A DNA stretch of 64,000 nucleotides from JANNBN01 sp031430595. Its GTDB lineage: Bacteria > Actinomycetota > Acidimicrobiia > Acidimicrobiales > JANYDT01. Position 1 is the stretch's first letter. Each line of letters opens with the position of its first letter. Shown piece by piece: positions 41,468-49,974 of this stretch. The stretch covers positions 124,001 through 188,000 of the forward strand of contig JANPBU010000016.1 in the NCBI GenBank assembly GCA_031430595.1. Direction: 5' to 3'. The translations under genes and the position numbers were made by a program. The notes under the pieces were generated by a model, which had not been told where the DNA came from, ran no database searches, and worked only from the letters and a program-made list of their open reading frames with translations.

Positions 41468-43791
41468 TTGTTAGCCTCGCCCGTTTCTGTTTTCGAAAGC
41501 GACGAATTGTCGTTGCACTTTGGATTGTTCTACTCGTCGGCGTCGGCGTCGCATCGTCGACAGCTGGCCCCAACTATCGAACCGAATTCGGTTTGAAAAA
41601 CACCGAAAGCACCAAAGGCTTTGCTGTGTTGCGCGAAGACTTTGGTGTCGACTCGACCGGCTTCGGGGGCCAGTTAGTTTTCAAAACGACTACCAACTTC
41701 GACAACGCGGCCGTTCGGCTTCCACTTGAGAAGTTTCTTAGCCGGGTTGCGAAGATCAAAGATGTCACTGTCGCATCACCCTTCACCGCTGAAGGTGTCG
41801 GGCAGATCGCCAGCCAAGGCCCCGATGCCGGCAAGGTAGCCTACGCCGACATCAGCCTTGGTCGGGCCGCCGGACAAGAGCGCACCACCGCAATAGCTCA
41901 AGAGATTCGGGATAACGCGCCCGCTATTGACGGAACAGAAATTTTGCTGGGCGGTCAAGCATTTGCGGCATTCGAACCACCGGCGTCTGAGCTCATTGGC
42001 TTGGCGTTCGCAGTCGTCATCTTGATTCTTGCGTTCGGATCAGTACTTGCCATGGGCCTTCCGATTGGCACCGCACTTTTCGGAATCATCACCGGCTCAG
42101 GGATCGTGATTCTTCTTTCCCGTCTTATCCAAATTCCAGACTTCACGCCGTTTGTTGCAGTGATGATCGGGCTCGGGGTGGGTATTGACTATGCGCTTTT
42201 CATACTCACTCGATACCGCGAAAACTTGAAAGATGGCCTCTCGTATGAAGATGCCACCGTCGAGGCGATGGATACTGCCGGACGCGCCGTTCTCTTCGCC
42301 GGGGTCACAGTAATTATAAGTGTGTCTGGTATGTGGTTGATGGGGCTCAAGTTTATTCAGGGTCTTGCCACCGGTGCAGCAATCACTGTTCTGGCCGTAT
42401 TGGCCGCAACCATGACGCTATTGCCCGCCCTCCTAGGCTTCGCCGGTCCACGTATTGGAATCACCCGATGGCGGGGCATCATTGCTTCAGGGTTCCTTGC
42501 GCTGGCATTCCTTGGGCTTGGCATCCATGCTTCGATACTTGGCATTATTGGTGGCGTTGGGATCGTCGCGACCCTTGCCCTTGGCTCCTTTGTTCCGTTC
42601 CTACAAAAAGAACTTCCTCATCGACCTGAGAAACCGCTTCGCGAAACAATCTGGTACCGGTGGAGTCGAGTCGTTCAGCATCGACCCTGGCCGATGGCTA
42701 TTCTCGGCTTCGTGATACTAGGTGTACTTACTGCACCGGTATTTTCGTTGCGTCTCGGCTTTTCTGACGAGGGTAACTTCCCGGAAAAAACTGAAACGCG
42801 GGTCGCTTTCGACACGATTTCATCGGCGTTCGGCCCTGGCTTTTCATCGCCAATGCTGATCACGGCAAAACTATCTGATCCGACGGACCTTGAGGTGCTT
42901 GCCAGGGTGAGCGCTGCTGTTGCCGCTGACCCGATCGTTGCGTTTGCCTCGCCGCCCATTCCCAACGGGCCTCAACCAACTGCGGCGCTCATCCGAATCA
43001 TCGCAAAGACATCGTCGCAAGACGAGGCAACCAGCGATTTGGTCAAACGACTTCGCAAAGACGTCATTCCGGCGGCGATTGGCGAGAGCAAGATCACCCC
43101 TTTCGTGACCGGCTCGACACCATCAAATATTGACTTCTCTCGTTACCTTGCCGGGCGAACCCCGATCTTCTTTGGTGCTGTTCTCGGCCTGTCGTTTTTG
43201 CTCTTGATGGCGGTCTTTCGGTCACTGCTGGTTCCGCTCAAAGCAGTCATTATGAACCTGCTCTCGATCGGTGCTGCGTATGGGGTTGTGGTTGCGATGT
43301 TCCAGTGGGGTTGGGGCAAAGAACTCGTTGGCGTCGGTAAGGGTGGGCCCATTGAACCATTCCTGCCGATGATGCTGTTCGCCATCGTGTTTGGTCTCTC
43401 GATGGATTACGAGGTTTTCTTGCTTTCTCGGATGAAGGAAGAGTTCGATCGAACCCACGACAATGCTTCGGCGGTCGCCGACGGTCTAGCGATGACCGCC
43501 CGGGTTATCACCGCCGCTGCTGCCATCATGGTTGTCGTCTTCGGTGCCTTCGTATTTGAAGATACAAGAACAGTCAAAATGTTTGGCATCGGGTTGGCCG
43601 CTGCGGTGTTTCTTGATGCAACAATCGTTCGGATGTTGCTGGTTCCGGCAACGATGGAACTACTTGGTAACAAGAATTGGTGGCTTCCAAAGTGGCTCGA
43701 TCGAATTCTTCCCAAGGTAAACGTCGAGGGTACCCATCATGTGTCACCTGTCGTTGAAGCGGAACGTGAACTGAGTTCTTCGAGTCGTTAG
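41464..43791 (+). CDS. MMPL-family RND transporter
   Basis: 775 residues, 12 predicted spans in two halves. Conserved proton-relay motifs are GLGVGIDYALFILTRYRENL in the first half and FGLSMDYEVFLLSRMKEEF in the second. Two extracytoplasmic loops (about 45-175 and 440-560) are typical for MmpL/SecD-like exporters. Cargo may be a lipid or a xenobiotic. Controlled by the adjacent TetR; followed by a hairpin. Confidence 0.93.
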   Translation: MIVSLARFCFRKRRIVVALWIVLLVGVGVASSTAGPNYRTEFGLKNTESTKGFAVLREDFGVDSTGFGGQLVFKTTTNFDNAAVRLPLEKFLSRVAKIKDVTVASPFTAEGVGQIASQGPDAGKVAYADISLGRAAGQERTTAIAQEIRDNAPAIDGTEILLGGQAFAAFEPPASELIGLAFAVVILILAFGSVLAMGLPIGTALFGIITGSGIVILLSRLIQIPDFTPFVAVMIGLGVGIDYALFILTRYRENLKDGLSYEDATVEAMDTAGRAVLFAGVTVIISVSGMWLMGLKFIQGLATGAAITVLAVLAATMTLLPALLGFAGPRIGITRWRGIIASGFLALAFLGLGIHASILGIIGGVGIVATLALGSFVPFLQKELPHRPEKPLRETIWYRWSRVVQHRPWPMAILGFVILGVLTAPVFSLRLGFSDEGNFPEKTETRVAFDTISSAFGPGFSSPMLITAKLSDPTDLEVLARVSAAVAADPIVAFASPPIPNGPQPTAALIRIIAKTSSQDEATSDLVKRLRKDVIPAAIGESKITPFVTGSTPSNIDFSRYLAGRTPIFFGAVLGLSFLLLMAVFRSLLVPLKAVIMNLLSIGAAYGVVVAMFQWGWGKELVGVGKGGPIEPFLPMMLFAIVFGLSMDYEVFLLSRMKEEFDRTHDNASAVADGLAMTARVITAAAAIMVVVFGAFVFEDTRTVKMFGIGLAAAVFLDATIVRMLLVPATMELLGNKNWWLPKWLDRILPKVNVEGTHHVSPVVEAERELSSSSR

Positions 43792-43821
43792 GCGACCCTC
43801 CCCCGCGACTATTTGGATGAT

Positions 43822-43842
43822 TTCCGGCCTAGTAAGCCGGAA
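43822..43842 (+). terminator. Hairpin after the MMPL gene
   Basis: TTCCGGC-CTAGTAA-GCCGGAA, a perfect 7-bp stem 31 bp past the MMPL stop. It lacks a U-run but is well placed as a terminator or boundary element. Confidence 0.55.
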
Positions 43843-43864
43843 TTCCTCCAATTAGTGCGAGGCT

Positions 43865-44704
43865 ATGGACGTGAACACATTGAATGGCAAAGTCATGGTC
43901 GTTACCGGGGCAAGCTCTGGCATCGGGGCAGCTGCGGCGAGGGCACTGAGCGCTGCCGGTGCGACGGTCGCTGTGGTCGGTCGTAACGCCGAACGCACAA
44001 AAGCCATTGCTTTAGAATGCGCCGGGAACGCCACCCCGTTCGTCGCCGACATGTCATCGCTTGCTTCGGTCGCCGAGTTGGCAAAACAGTTGGCGGCTGC
44101 GTACCCGACCATCGATGTTCTCGCGAACAACGCCGGGTTCATTGCCGACAAGCGCGAACTCACCGTGGATGGGATCGAATCAACAATTGCCGTCAATCAT
44201 GTTGCGCCGTTTCTTCTGACTCAACTTCTTGAGCCAAACCTTCGAGCCAGTAAGGAAGCGAGGGTCATCACCACATCGTCCGCTGCGCATACAACAGGCC
44301 GCCTTGACCGACCACTCGACCTCACGTCGAAGTGGAGTAGTTGGGGTGCTTACGGTGATTCGAAACTTGCAAACATTGCGTTCACGACCGAGCTTGAACG
44401 CCGGATGGCCGACACGAACATATCGGCGCACTGCTTTCACCCCGGGGTTGTTCATACGGGGTTTGGTCGAGACAAAGGTATGCTCGCATTCTTTCAGGAA
44501 ACCCTTGGGCGGTTCGTACTCATTACTCCCGAAAAGGGTGCCGACACGTTGGTGTTTTTGGCGAGCGACCCTGAGCCACTCAAGAACCCGGGCAAGTTCT
44601 GGGTGAAGCGCAAAGTCAAAACAACTTCGCCAGCCGGTAGCGACACCGCTGCAGCGACCCTATTCTGGACCCAGACAGAAGCCTTAGTCGCCAAGTACCG
44701 GTAA
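43865..44704 (+). CDS. SDR, retinol-dehydrogenase-like
   Basis: 279 residues. TGASSGIG loop, ANNAGF, the catalytic Ser in ITTSSAAHTTG, and Tyr-Lys in YGDSKLANIAF, the pattern of retinol dehydrogenase-type SDRs. C-terminal PEKGADTLVFLASDPE is common in this subgroup. Substrate unknown. Convergent with the TlpA-like redox gene (4 bp apart). Confidence 0.88.
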   Translation: MDVNTLNGKVMVVTGASSGIGAAAARALSAAGATVAVVGRNAERTKAIALECAGNATPFVADMSSLASVAELAKQLAAAYPTIDVLANNAGFIADKRELTVDGIESTIAVNHVAPFLLTQLLEPNLRASKEARVITTSSAAHTTGRLDRPLDLTSKWSSWGAYGDSKLANIAFTTELERRMADTNISAHCFHPGVVHTGFGRDKGMLAFFQETLGRFVLITPEKGADTLVFLASDPEPLKNPGKFWVKRKVKTTSPAGSDTAAATLFWTQTEALVAKYR

Positions 44705-44708
44705 CGCG

Positions 44709-45779
44709 CTACCAGTCGGTGGGTGGGTAGTAGTTGTCGATGCCACCAACGGCAACTAGGTCGTCGAGCCAGTTACCTTCGTAAGGACCTGTATCTTCTT
44801 GAACGAGGTCTGGCGCCTGTCCGTCAGCCGTGGTGACAAGCGTCCACGCCTGGCGTTTCGCAGCCCAATTGTCGGGGTCGAGACGATGGGCTTCACGCCA
44901 GTACTGCACGCTTCGCTCCCTATCACCAAGTCGACGAAAGTGGTCGCCAAGTTCAAACGCTGCAACGGCCAACGCCTGATTCTTGGTTGATTCTACGCCC
45001 TTGGTGAGCGGAACGGATCCGGTTTTCACCCATAAACGCAGCGCCGCAAGGTACTCCACATGACGGTCGGTAGCCTTCTTCAATTCGACCAGACGACCTT
45101 CCATGCGAGGTGGAAGACCTTCCGGAATCGGGCGATCTCCCCACCCTTTGACTACGGGCGAATGATGAGCGTCCATAACCACGGTGCCGTTTTCGTCAAC
45201 CCACATCGACATAGGTACGTTCTTAAAACCAAGTGCACCTACGGTTGCGTGGTTGGTGTCGATCAGTGAGTGACCTGCTTCGAGCACACCAACGGCACGG
45301 TCCATGTACTGGTGACAGTTTGTTGGTACAACATCCAGACCGATCAACAGCACATCGACACCATCGATGGCAAATTCATCGTTAAGTGCTTGCCACACGG
45401 GCAGGTGTTCACGACATCCTCACCATGGCGCCCATGCGTGAATCAACAGGCGACGACGACGTGAAACAGCGGCCTCGACAATCGAAGCCAACCGAACCGC
45501 TTCACCTTGACGGTTAAGCAGGCCAACATCTGGAACGCGTCGACCGAGTCGAGCATCGTCCGTTGAGCCGAATGCCGGACCAACGCCCACGGTGCCGGTT
45601 GAATCATCGAGCATCGCAGCCCGCCCGCAAGCCTTGGCCAGACGAAGAGTGTCAAAAGTATCGCTGCCGACACCACCGGTTTGTGCGTAACTTACCGGCA
45701 CACAACGATCTCCTGAACACCAACCGGTGTCGTTGAGATGCCAGCCAGTCTCGGTAGCCCACACGTGTGCAGAAACCAT
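44709..45779 (-). CDS. TlpA/ResA-like redox protein with in-frame TGA at the active site (candidate selenoprotein), TPR tail
   Basis: An open frame from ATG 45779 (TTG at 45830 is another start) is interrupted only by TGA at 45420-45422, then continues without shift to 44709. The protein reads WAPW, TGA, GCREHLPVWQAL, matching the TlpA/ResA active site WCGC with Sec in place of the first Cys (codon 120 of 356), that is U-G-C. Downstream are VLLIGLDVV and the cis-Pro region MSMWVDENGTVV. The C-terminus has a TPR-like repeat (ELGDHFRRLGDRERSVQYWR, then EAHRLDPDNW). The N-terminal part contains GWCSGDRCVPVSY. A SECIS-like hairpin follows the TGA. A nonsense mutation or assembly error is the alternative. 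Confidence 0.72.
45386..45412 (-). promoter_or_regulatory. Candidate bacterial SECIS element in the TlpA-like gene
   Basis: After the UGA, UGCC pairs with GGCA around the five-base loop CGUGU. C15-G31 adds a pair after one mismatch, and GUG pairs with CAC below a four-base bulge. The loop begins at nucleotide 21 past the UGA with G second, as in the arsC element (loop CGUGA). The lower stem is weaker than in arsC. Confidence 0.55.
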
Positions 45780-45907
45780 TTGTTGCGTAATCACCCGTCC
45801 AGCCTGCACGACGACGAGCCCCCAGGTCAAAACGAAAGTCAGCCGGTGGATATTTCAGTTCAATAAGTCTGAGTAAAGTTCATAGATCTTGTTTAGCCTT
45901 CTTAAGC

Positions 45908-47461
45908 ATGAATAATTTTGGAGTTGTGGGCATGCGTTGGTCAACTAAAACCGCTGTCGGTATCGCAGGGGCTGCCCTGCTCACTACGGCGAACCTCGGC
46001 CTTGGCGGAGCTACAGCGCAAACAGCTCCCCGACGACTGGTTTCCTTTACTCCGGCTTACCACTACCCGGGCGTCTCCACCGGCCCCGACCGAGCAATTT
46101 GGACGGCATGGCAAAGCGGTTCTGGGGTCATGGTTGCGAATCAAAACAGCGGAATGTTCACCGCTATCGATACCAACTACAACGAAGCAATCAACGATGC
46201 ACTCGCTGCCGGGTCAATCGTCATTGGATACGTATCGACCAACTACGGCCTTCGAGCGGAAGCCGACGTACGGCGCGACATCGATAGTTGGTACAGCATC
46301 TACCCGCAGATCAAGGGCATTTTTCTTGATGAAGGCCCGGTCGATTGCGCCCTAGTGCCAAAGTACCAATCGATCGTTGACTACGTTTCCGGAAAACAGA
46401 CTGCGGCGTTCATCACCCTCAACCCCGGAGTAGCAGCGACTCCACAGTGCTTCGACGGTGTTGCTAATGCGTTAGTTACTTTCGAAGGCCCAGAGTCGGC
46501 CTATGCCACTGCGACCTTTGATTCGTGGCAGCAAACCGCACAATCCGCAATCGTTCACATCGTTCATTCATCGACTACCTGCGCCACCGGAAACGTAAGT
46601 GCACTGAACGATCGTGCACTTGCTGTCGGTGCTGACTATATCTACGTGACACAAGAACTGAACAACTACACCTTGCTTCCATCGTGTTGGAATAGCGAGG
46701 CCAGCCTGGCCGGAAAGGGCCCGATAGTTGGCTTACGTGGCGTTCCCACGACTACCTCGACCACCTCGACGAGCACCAGCACCAGCACCAGCACCACTAC
46801 GACAACACTCGCTCCAACCACGACGACTTCAACCACAACGACTTCAACCACGGCTGCTCCGATAACAACCACAATCGCTGCTACGCCGACGACCACGACT
46901 GCCGCCACATCAAGCAGCACCGCGCCAAGCACGGTTCCGCTGGCTCAACGCCTCACCATCAATGCCTGGAACCCAATGAACTTGGCCGACATGCCAAACG
47001 GTGACAACTCGGGTGGCGCTGCCTTCTCGTCGGTAACGAACGACTTAATCTTCGGAAATTGGTTCGGTTCGCAGTGGCGTTCCTTCATTCAATTCGATCC
47101 GAGTCAGTTGAGTGGCCGTACTGTCCGATCGGCGAAACTCAGCATCCCCGTAGTGAGTTGCGACAATCAGGCCCGCCCAAATCGCCCGTACAGGAACGAA
47201 ATAGGCGTCCATCGTTTAACGAGCCCGTACTTTTTTGGGCAAACGTGGTCGGGTCCGTCATGGAATGGCGAGGTATGGGCCGAAGTTCAAGGAGCAAACT
47301 CGGTTGCAAAGGTTGACGTCACCAAATTTGTGCGAGCCTGGGCGACCGATCCAACAACAAACTTTGGCTTCATGCTCGACATGGGCGTCGCAAAAGGTTA
47401 TTGCCGAGCCAAGGCCGTCAACGGAGCAAGTCAACTTTCACTGGATGTAACCTTCCGCTGA
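45908..47461 (+). CDS. Secreted spherulin-4-like/polygalactosaminidase-type protein with DNRLRE-like C-terminal domain
   Basis: 517 residues. Signal peptide at the N-terminus (GIAGAALLTTANLGLGGATA). Residues about 45-275 are a spherulation-specific family 4/polygalactosaminidase-like domain: YVSTNYGLRAEADVRRDID and the acidic KGIFLDEGPV. A 75-residue Thr/Ser linker follows (TTSTTSTSTSTSTSTTTTT). The C-terminal 165 residues are a DNRLRE/CBM96-like domain. It may bind or cleave cell-surface or exogenous polysaccharide. Confidence 0.8.
   Translation: MNNFGVVGMRWSTKTAVGIAGAALLTTANLGLGGATAQTAPRRLVSFTPAYHYPGVSTGPDRAIWTAWQSGSGVMVANQNSGMFTAIDTNYNEAINDALAAGSIVIGYVSTNYGLRAEADVRRDIDSWYSIYPQIKGIFLDEGPVDCALVPKYQSIVDYVSGKQTAAFITLNPGVAATPQCFDGVANALVTFEGPESAYATATFDSWQQTAQSAIVHIVHSSTTCATGNVSALNDRALAVGADYIYVTQELNNYTLLPSCWNSEASLAGKGPIVGLRGVPTTTSTTSTSTSTSTSTTTTTLAPTTTTSTTTTSTTAAPITTTIAATPTTTTAATSSSTAPSTVPLAQRLTINAWNPMNLADMPNGDNSGGAAFSSVTNDLIFGNWFGSQWRSFIQFDPSQLSGRTVRSAKLSIPVVSCDNQARPNRPYRNEIGVHRLTSPYFFGQTWSGPSWNGEVWAEVQGANSVAKVDVTKFVRAWATDPTTNFGFMLDMGVAKGYCRAKAVNGASQLSLDVTFR
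46744..46935 (+). repeat. Low-complexity Thr/Ser-coding repeat (tandem CACCAG and ACGACTTCA units)
   Basis: Encodes an almost pure Thr/Ser/Ala linker between two folded domains. Several 6-bp CACCAG copies are adjacent, so it is prone to length variation. Confidence 0.8.
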
Positions 47462-47518
47462 AACGTTTGGGTGGTCTGAAGACTCCAGCCTTCGCGCAAA
47501 CCTGCCGATAGAGCATGC

Positions 47519-48220
47519 GTGTCTGAAACCGTAACGCTTACCGCTGCCATTGAGGCCCTTGCTGCTGCGTCACAAGCCCAGTCGGCAGCCATGCTGTCGT
47601 TGGCCCAATCGACGGCCGAGTCGGTTCGTTTGGCGGCTGGAAGCTACGTGTTTGCGTTACGGGACCGGTTCGACGAAAGCCTTCCGGTTACCCAGCTCGG
47701 GGCATCGGAATCAAACTGGGTTGTTGCTGACTTCCCCGACGCTTTTGCCCAAATCGTGTTTCACCCCGGCGATACTGCAACCGTTGCAATTCGGCTTGCT
47801 CTCAGCCAAGCATCGGTTGGGCGAGTTATTCGAGCTAACTGGGAAACAGTTCCCGATCACGCTACACACGGATCATTCGAATTCACTGCGGTCACCGGAC
47901 ACCACGATCTTGACGGTTCATACCGACTCAATTCCGACGTATCGCTCTTTGTGGGCACACCGCTCGATATCGCGGTTGGCGACCTTCCACTCGGGCTCTA
48001 CGAAGGGGCGGCAAGAGTGGTTATTGAAGTTTCGAATACCCGACCAGAAGGTGCCGTTGCCCTCATGGGTGTCGACATAATCGTAAGAGGCTTAGTAGTT
48101 GCCGATGATGATGGGGTCGGCCTTGACCTTGCCACCGTTGAATGCAGAGTGAATCCAGAACGCCGAACCTATTGGCTTGACAAAACCGAACAACTACCCC
48201 TGCAGCTACCTCGGCTGTAA
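47519..48220 (+). CDS. Protein of unknown function
   Basis: 233 residues, GTG start. The N-terminal 35 residues are a helical Ala/Gln/Ser-rich segment (TAAIEALAAASQAQSAAMLS). The rest is beta-rich with no recognised family. There is no signal peptide. Codon use resembles neighbours. It follows the secreted protein gene by 57 bp. Confidence 0.6.
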   Translation: MSETVTLTAAIEALAAASQAQSAAMLSLAQSTAESVRLAAGSYVFALRDRFDESLPVTQLGASESNWVVADFPDAFAQIVFHPGDTATVAIRLALSQASVGRVIRANWETVPDHATHGSFEFTAVTGHHDLDGSYRLNSDVSLFVGTPLDIAVGDLPLGLYEGAARVVIEVSNTRPEGAVALMGVDIIVRGLVVADDDGVGLDLATVECRVNPERRTYWLDKTEQLPLQLPRL

Positions 48221-48281
48221 CTGCCTTTTACTGTTTGATAGTTACGTGGTGCCGTACATAACGTCATCAAATATGGAAGAC

Positions 48282-49127
48282 CTATTTGATTTCAGAAACT
48301 CGTAATTCGCGAATGCGTTCCTGCAGGTATTCGAATGCGGTTTTTTCGGGTGAAAGCTGAACGTTGTCGGCGGGGTGCAGAAAGATTGGCGATGACATTC
48401 GGGACCGAAACCGACCATCACCAACCGGGTTCATCACCCGATGGGTGGTCGACGGGTAGTAGCCCTTCGTAGCAAGTTGCAGCATGTCACCGGCGTTGAT
48501 GACGATGGTTCCTGGGTCGGCAGCTACGTCATGCCAATTCCCCGCTGTGTCTTTCACCTGCAGGCCCGGTTCTGGCGACCCCGGTAGCACTGTGATGAGG
48601 TTGATATCTTCATGGGCAGCAGCTCGCACCGCACCGACTTCTTCATCACCTTGCATGGGCGGGTAATGCAAGATGCGTAGCAAGGTACGTGTCGACCGTT
48701 CCATCATTTGCATCAACGGCATCGACAAACTCTGTTTGATTTCTTCGGGCGTATGAGCCTCAACCCAGCCAAGTAGCTGCGTGGCAAACGCTTTACCCTC
48801 ATTGCGCAACGAGTGAGCAGCATCACTCACGCTCGCTGGATACTGACCGGTTTCGTACACATGAAAAAACTCTTTGAGGTCACGCTTCTGAGAACCTTTC
48901 GCAGTCTCGGCGATAGAAGGCGGGTAGTAACCATCTTGCATTTCACCAAACCGATACGCGTGCTTATCTTCGCATTGAAAAAAGTTGTACCACTCGGCAT
49001 ACACCCCCTCGACCAAATCGGTTGATATTGGATGGTTCGTGAACACGGCAAAACCCGTCTCTTTCAGCGATCGAACAAACTGTTCGTCGGCATCAGAGTC
49101 ACGATGATCGATCACGGAAACATGCAT
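48282..49127 (-). CDS. Isopenicillin-N-synthase-like 2-oxoglutarate/Fe(II) dioxygenase
   Basis: 281 residues. Jelly-roll dioxygenase with the Fe ligands HxD in AAHEDINLITVL and a distal His in STTHRVMNP, and the RMSSPIFLHP segment (Arg-x-Ser for 2-oxoglutarate). N-terminal SLKETGFAVFTNHP matches family region 1. Substrate unknown. Confidence 0.86.
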   Translation of the reverse strand: MHVSVIDHRDSDADEQFVRSLKETGFAVFTNHPISTDLVEGVYAEWYNFFQCEDKHAYRFGEMQDGYYPPSIAETAKGSQKRDLKEFFHVYETGQYPASVSDAAHSLRNEGKAFATQLLGWVEAHTPEEIKQSLSMPLMQMMERSTRTLLRILHYPPMQGDEEVGAVRAAAHEDINLITVLPGSPEPGLQVKDTAGNWHDVAADPGTIVINAGDMLQLATKGYYPSTTHRVMNPVGDGRFRSRMSSPIFLHPADNVQLSPEKTAFEYLQERIRELRVSEIK

Positions 49128-49212
49128 GAACTCAGCCTACCCAACCAGCCGCCCAACCGGAAAGGGATTGGATTGTGGAACGAGGCCGTTTCTGCGCCTA
49201 CGCTCGGCTCTG

Positions 49213-49965
49213 ATGACAATTCAACCAGCAGACTCGGAGGTGTTGACCAGGGTTAACCACCTCTTGGCGATCAATCGGCCGGTGGTCATAGCGATCGCCG
49301 GTGCAGTGGGGGTCGGCAAAACCACCTACGCAAAGGTTCTGGCAGATGCCGTCGACGAGCTCATCGACACCGAAAACGGAACGAACGTCGCGACTGTCGT
49401 ATCGACCGATGGATTTCTGTTACCAAACGCAGTGTTGGAAGCCAAGGGTCTTATCAACCAGAAGGGGTTTCCTGAAACGTTTGATGACGACGCGCTGAGG
49501 TGGTTTCTCGAAACTATTCGCACAGATCATTCGATCATTGGGCTACCTCGTTACTCACATGACTCGTTCGACGTAGAGGTCAGTGAGGAACCCTTCCTCG
49601 TAACACCGGTAATCGTCGTCGAAGGAGTGAATGCGTTGCAGCCCGCGATTGCTCAGCACTATGACCTGCGTCTCTATCTCGATGCTGATCCCACCGACAT
49701 CGTTGACTGGTACGTCGATCGGTTTGTTAACTTCACCACGCTCGCACGCGAATCGGGGTCTGGCTTTTACACCCGCTTCATTGACCTTTCTCCCGCTGCG
49801 CTTCAAGACACCGCACGATGGGTCTATGACACCATCAACCTTCCAAATCTTGTGGAACACATCGAACCAACAAAAGCGCAGGCGGACGTCATTGTGTTCA
49901 AGGACCGAGACCACTCATCAACAATTACTCTCGTCGATTCGCGATCTGACCCCTCCCGCCGGTAG
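49213..49965 (+). CDS. coaA: Pantothenate kinase-like P-loop kinase (CoaA/PRK family)
   Basis: About 250 residues from ATG 49213; an upstream ATG at 49126 is unlikely because it would overlap the dioxygenase gene. P-loop VIAIAGAVGVGKTTYAKVLA, then VVSTDGFLLPNAVLEAKGL and QKGFPETFDDDALRWFLETI, diagnostic of type I pantothenate kinase. YSHDSFDVE and VVEGVNALQ follow. Somewhat shorter at the N-terminus than E. coli CoaA. It phosphorylates pantothenate in CoA synthesis. Confidence 0.82.
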   Translation: MTIQPADSEVLTRVNHLLAINRPVVIAIAGAVGVGKTTYAKVLADAVDELIDTENGTNVATVVSTDGFLLPNAVLEAKGLINQKGFPETFDDDALRWFLETIRTDHSIIGLPRYSHDSFDVEVSEEPFLVTPVIVVEGVNALQPAIAQHYDLRLYLDADPTDIVDWYVDRFVNFTTLARESGSGFYTRFIDLSPAALQDTARWVYDTINLPNLVEHIEPTKAQADVIVFKDRDHSSTITLVDSRSDPSRR

Positions 49966-49974
49966 CGTCGGGCC

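Noticed and set aside
46666..46932. Val-rich 88-residue antisense ORF
   Set aside because: It mirrors the Thr/Ser linker repeat (ACC/GGT) and is an artefact of low complexity.
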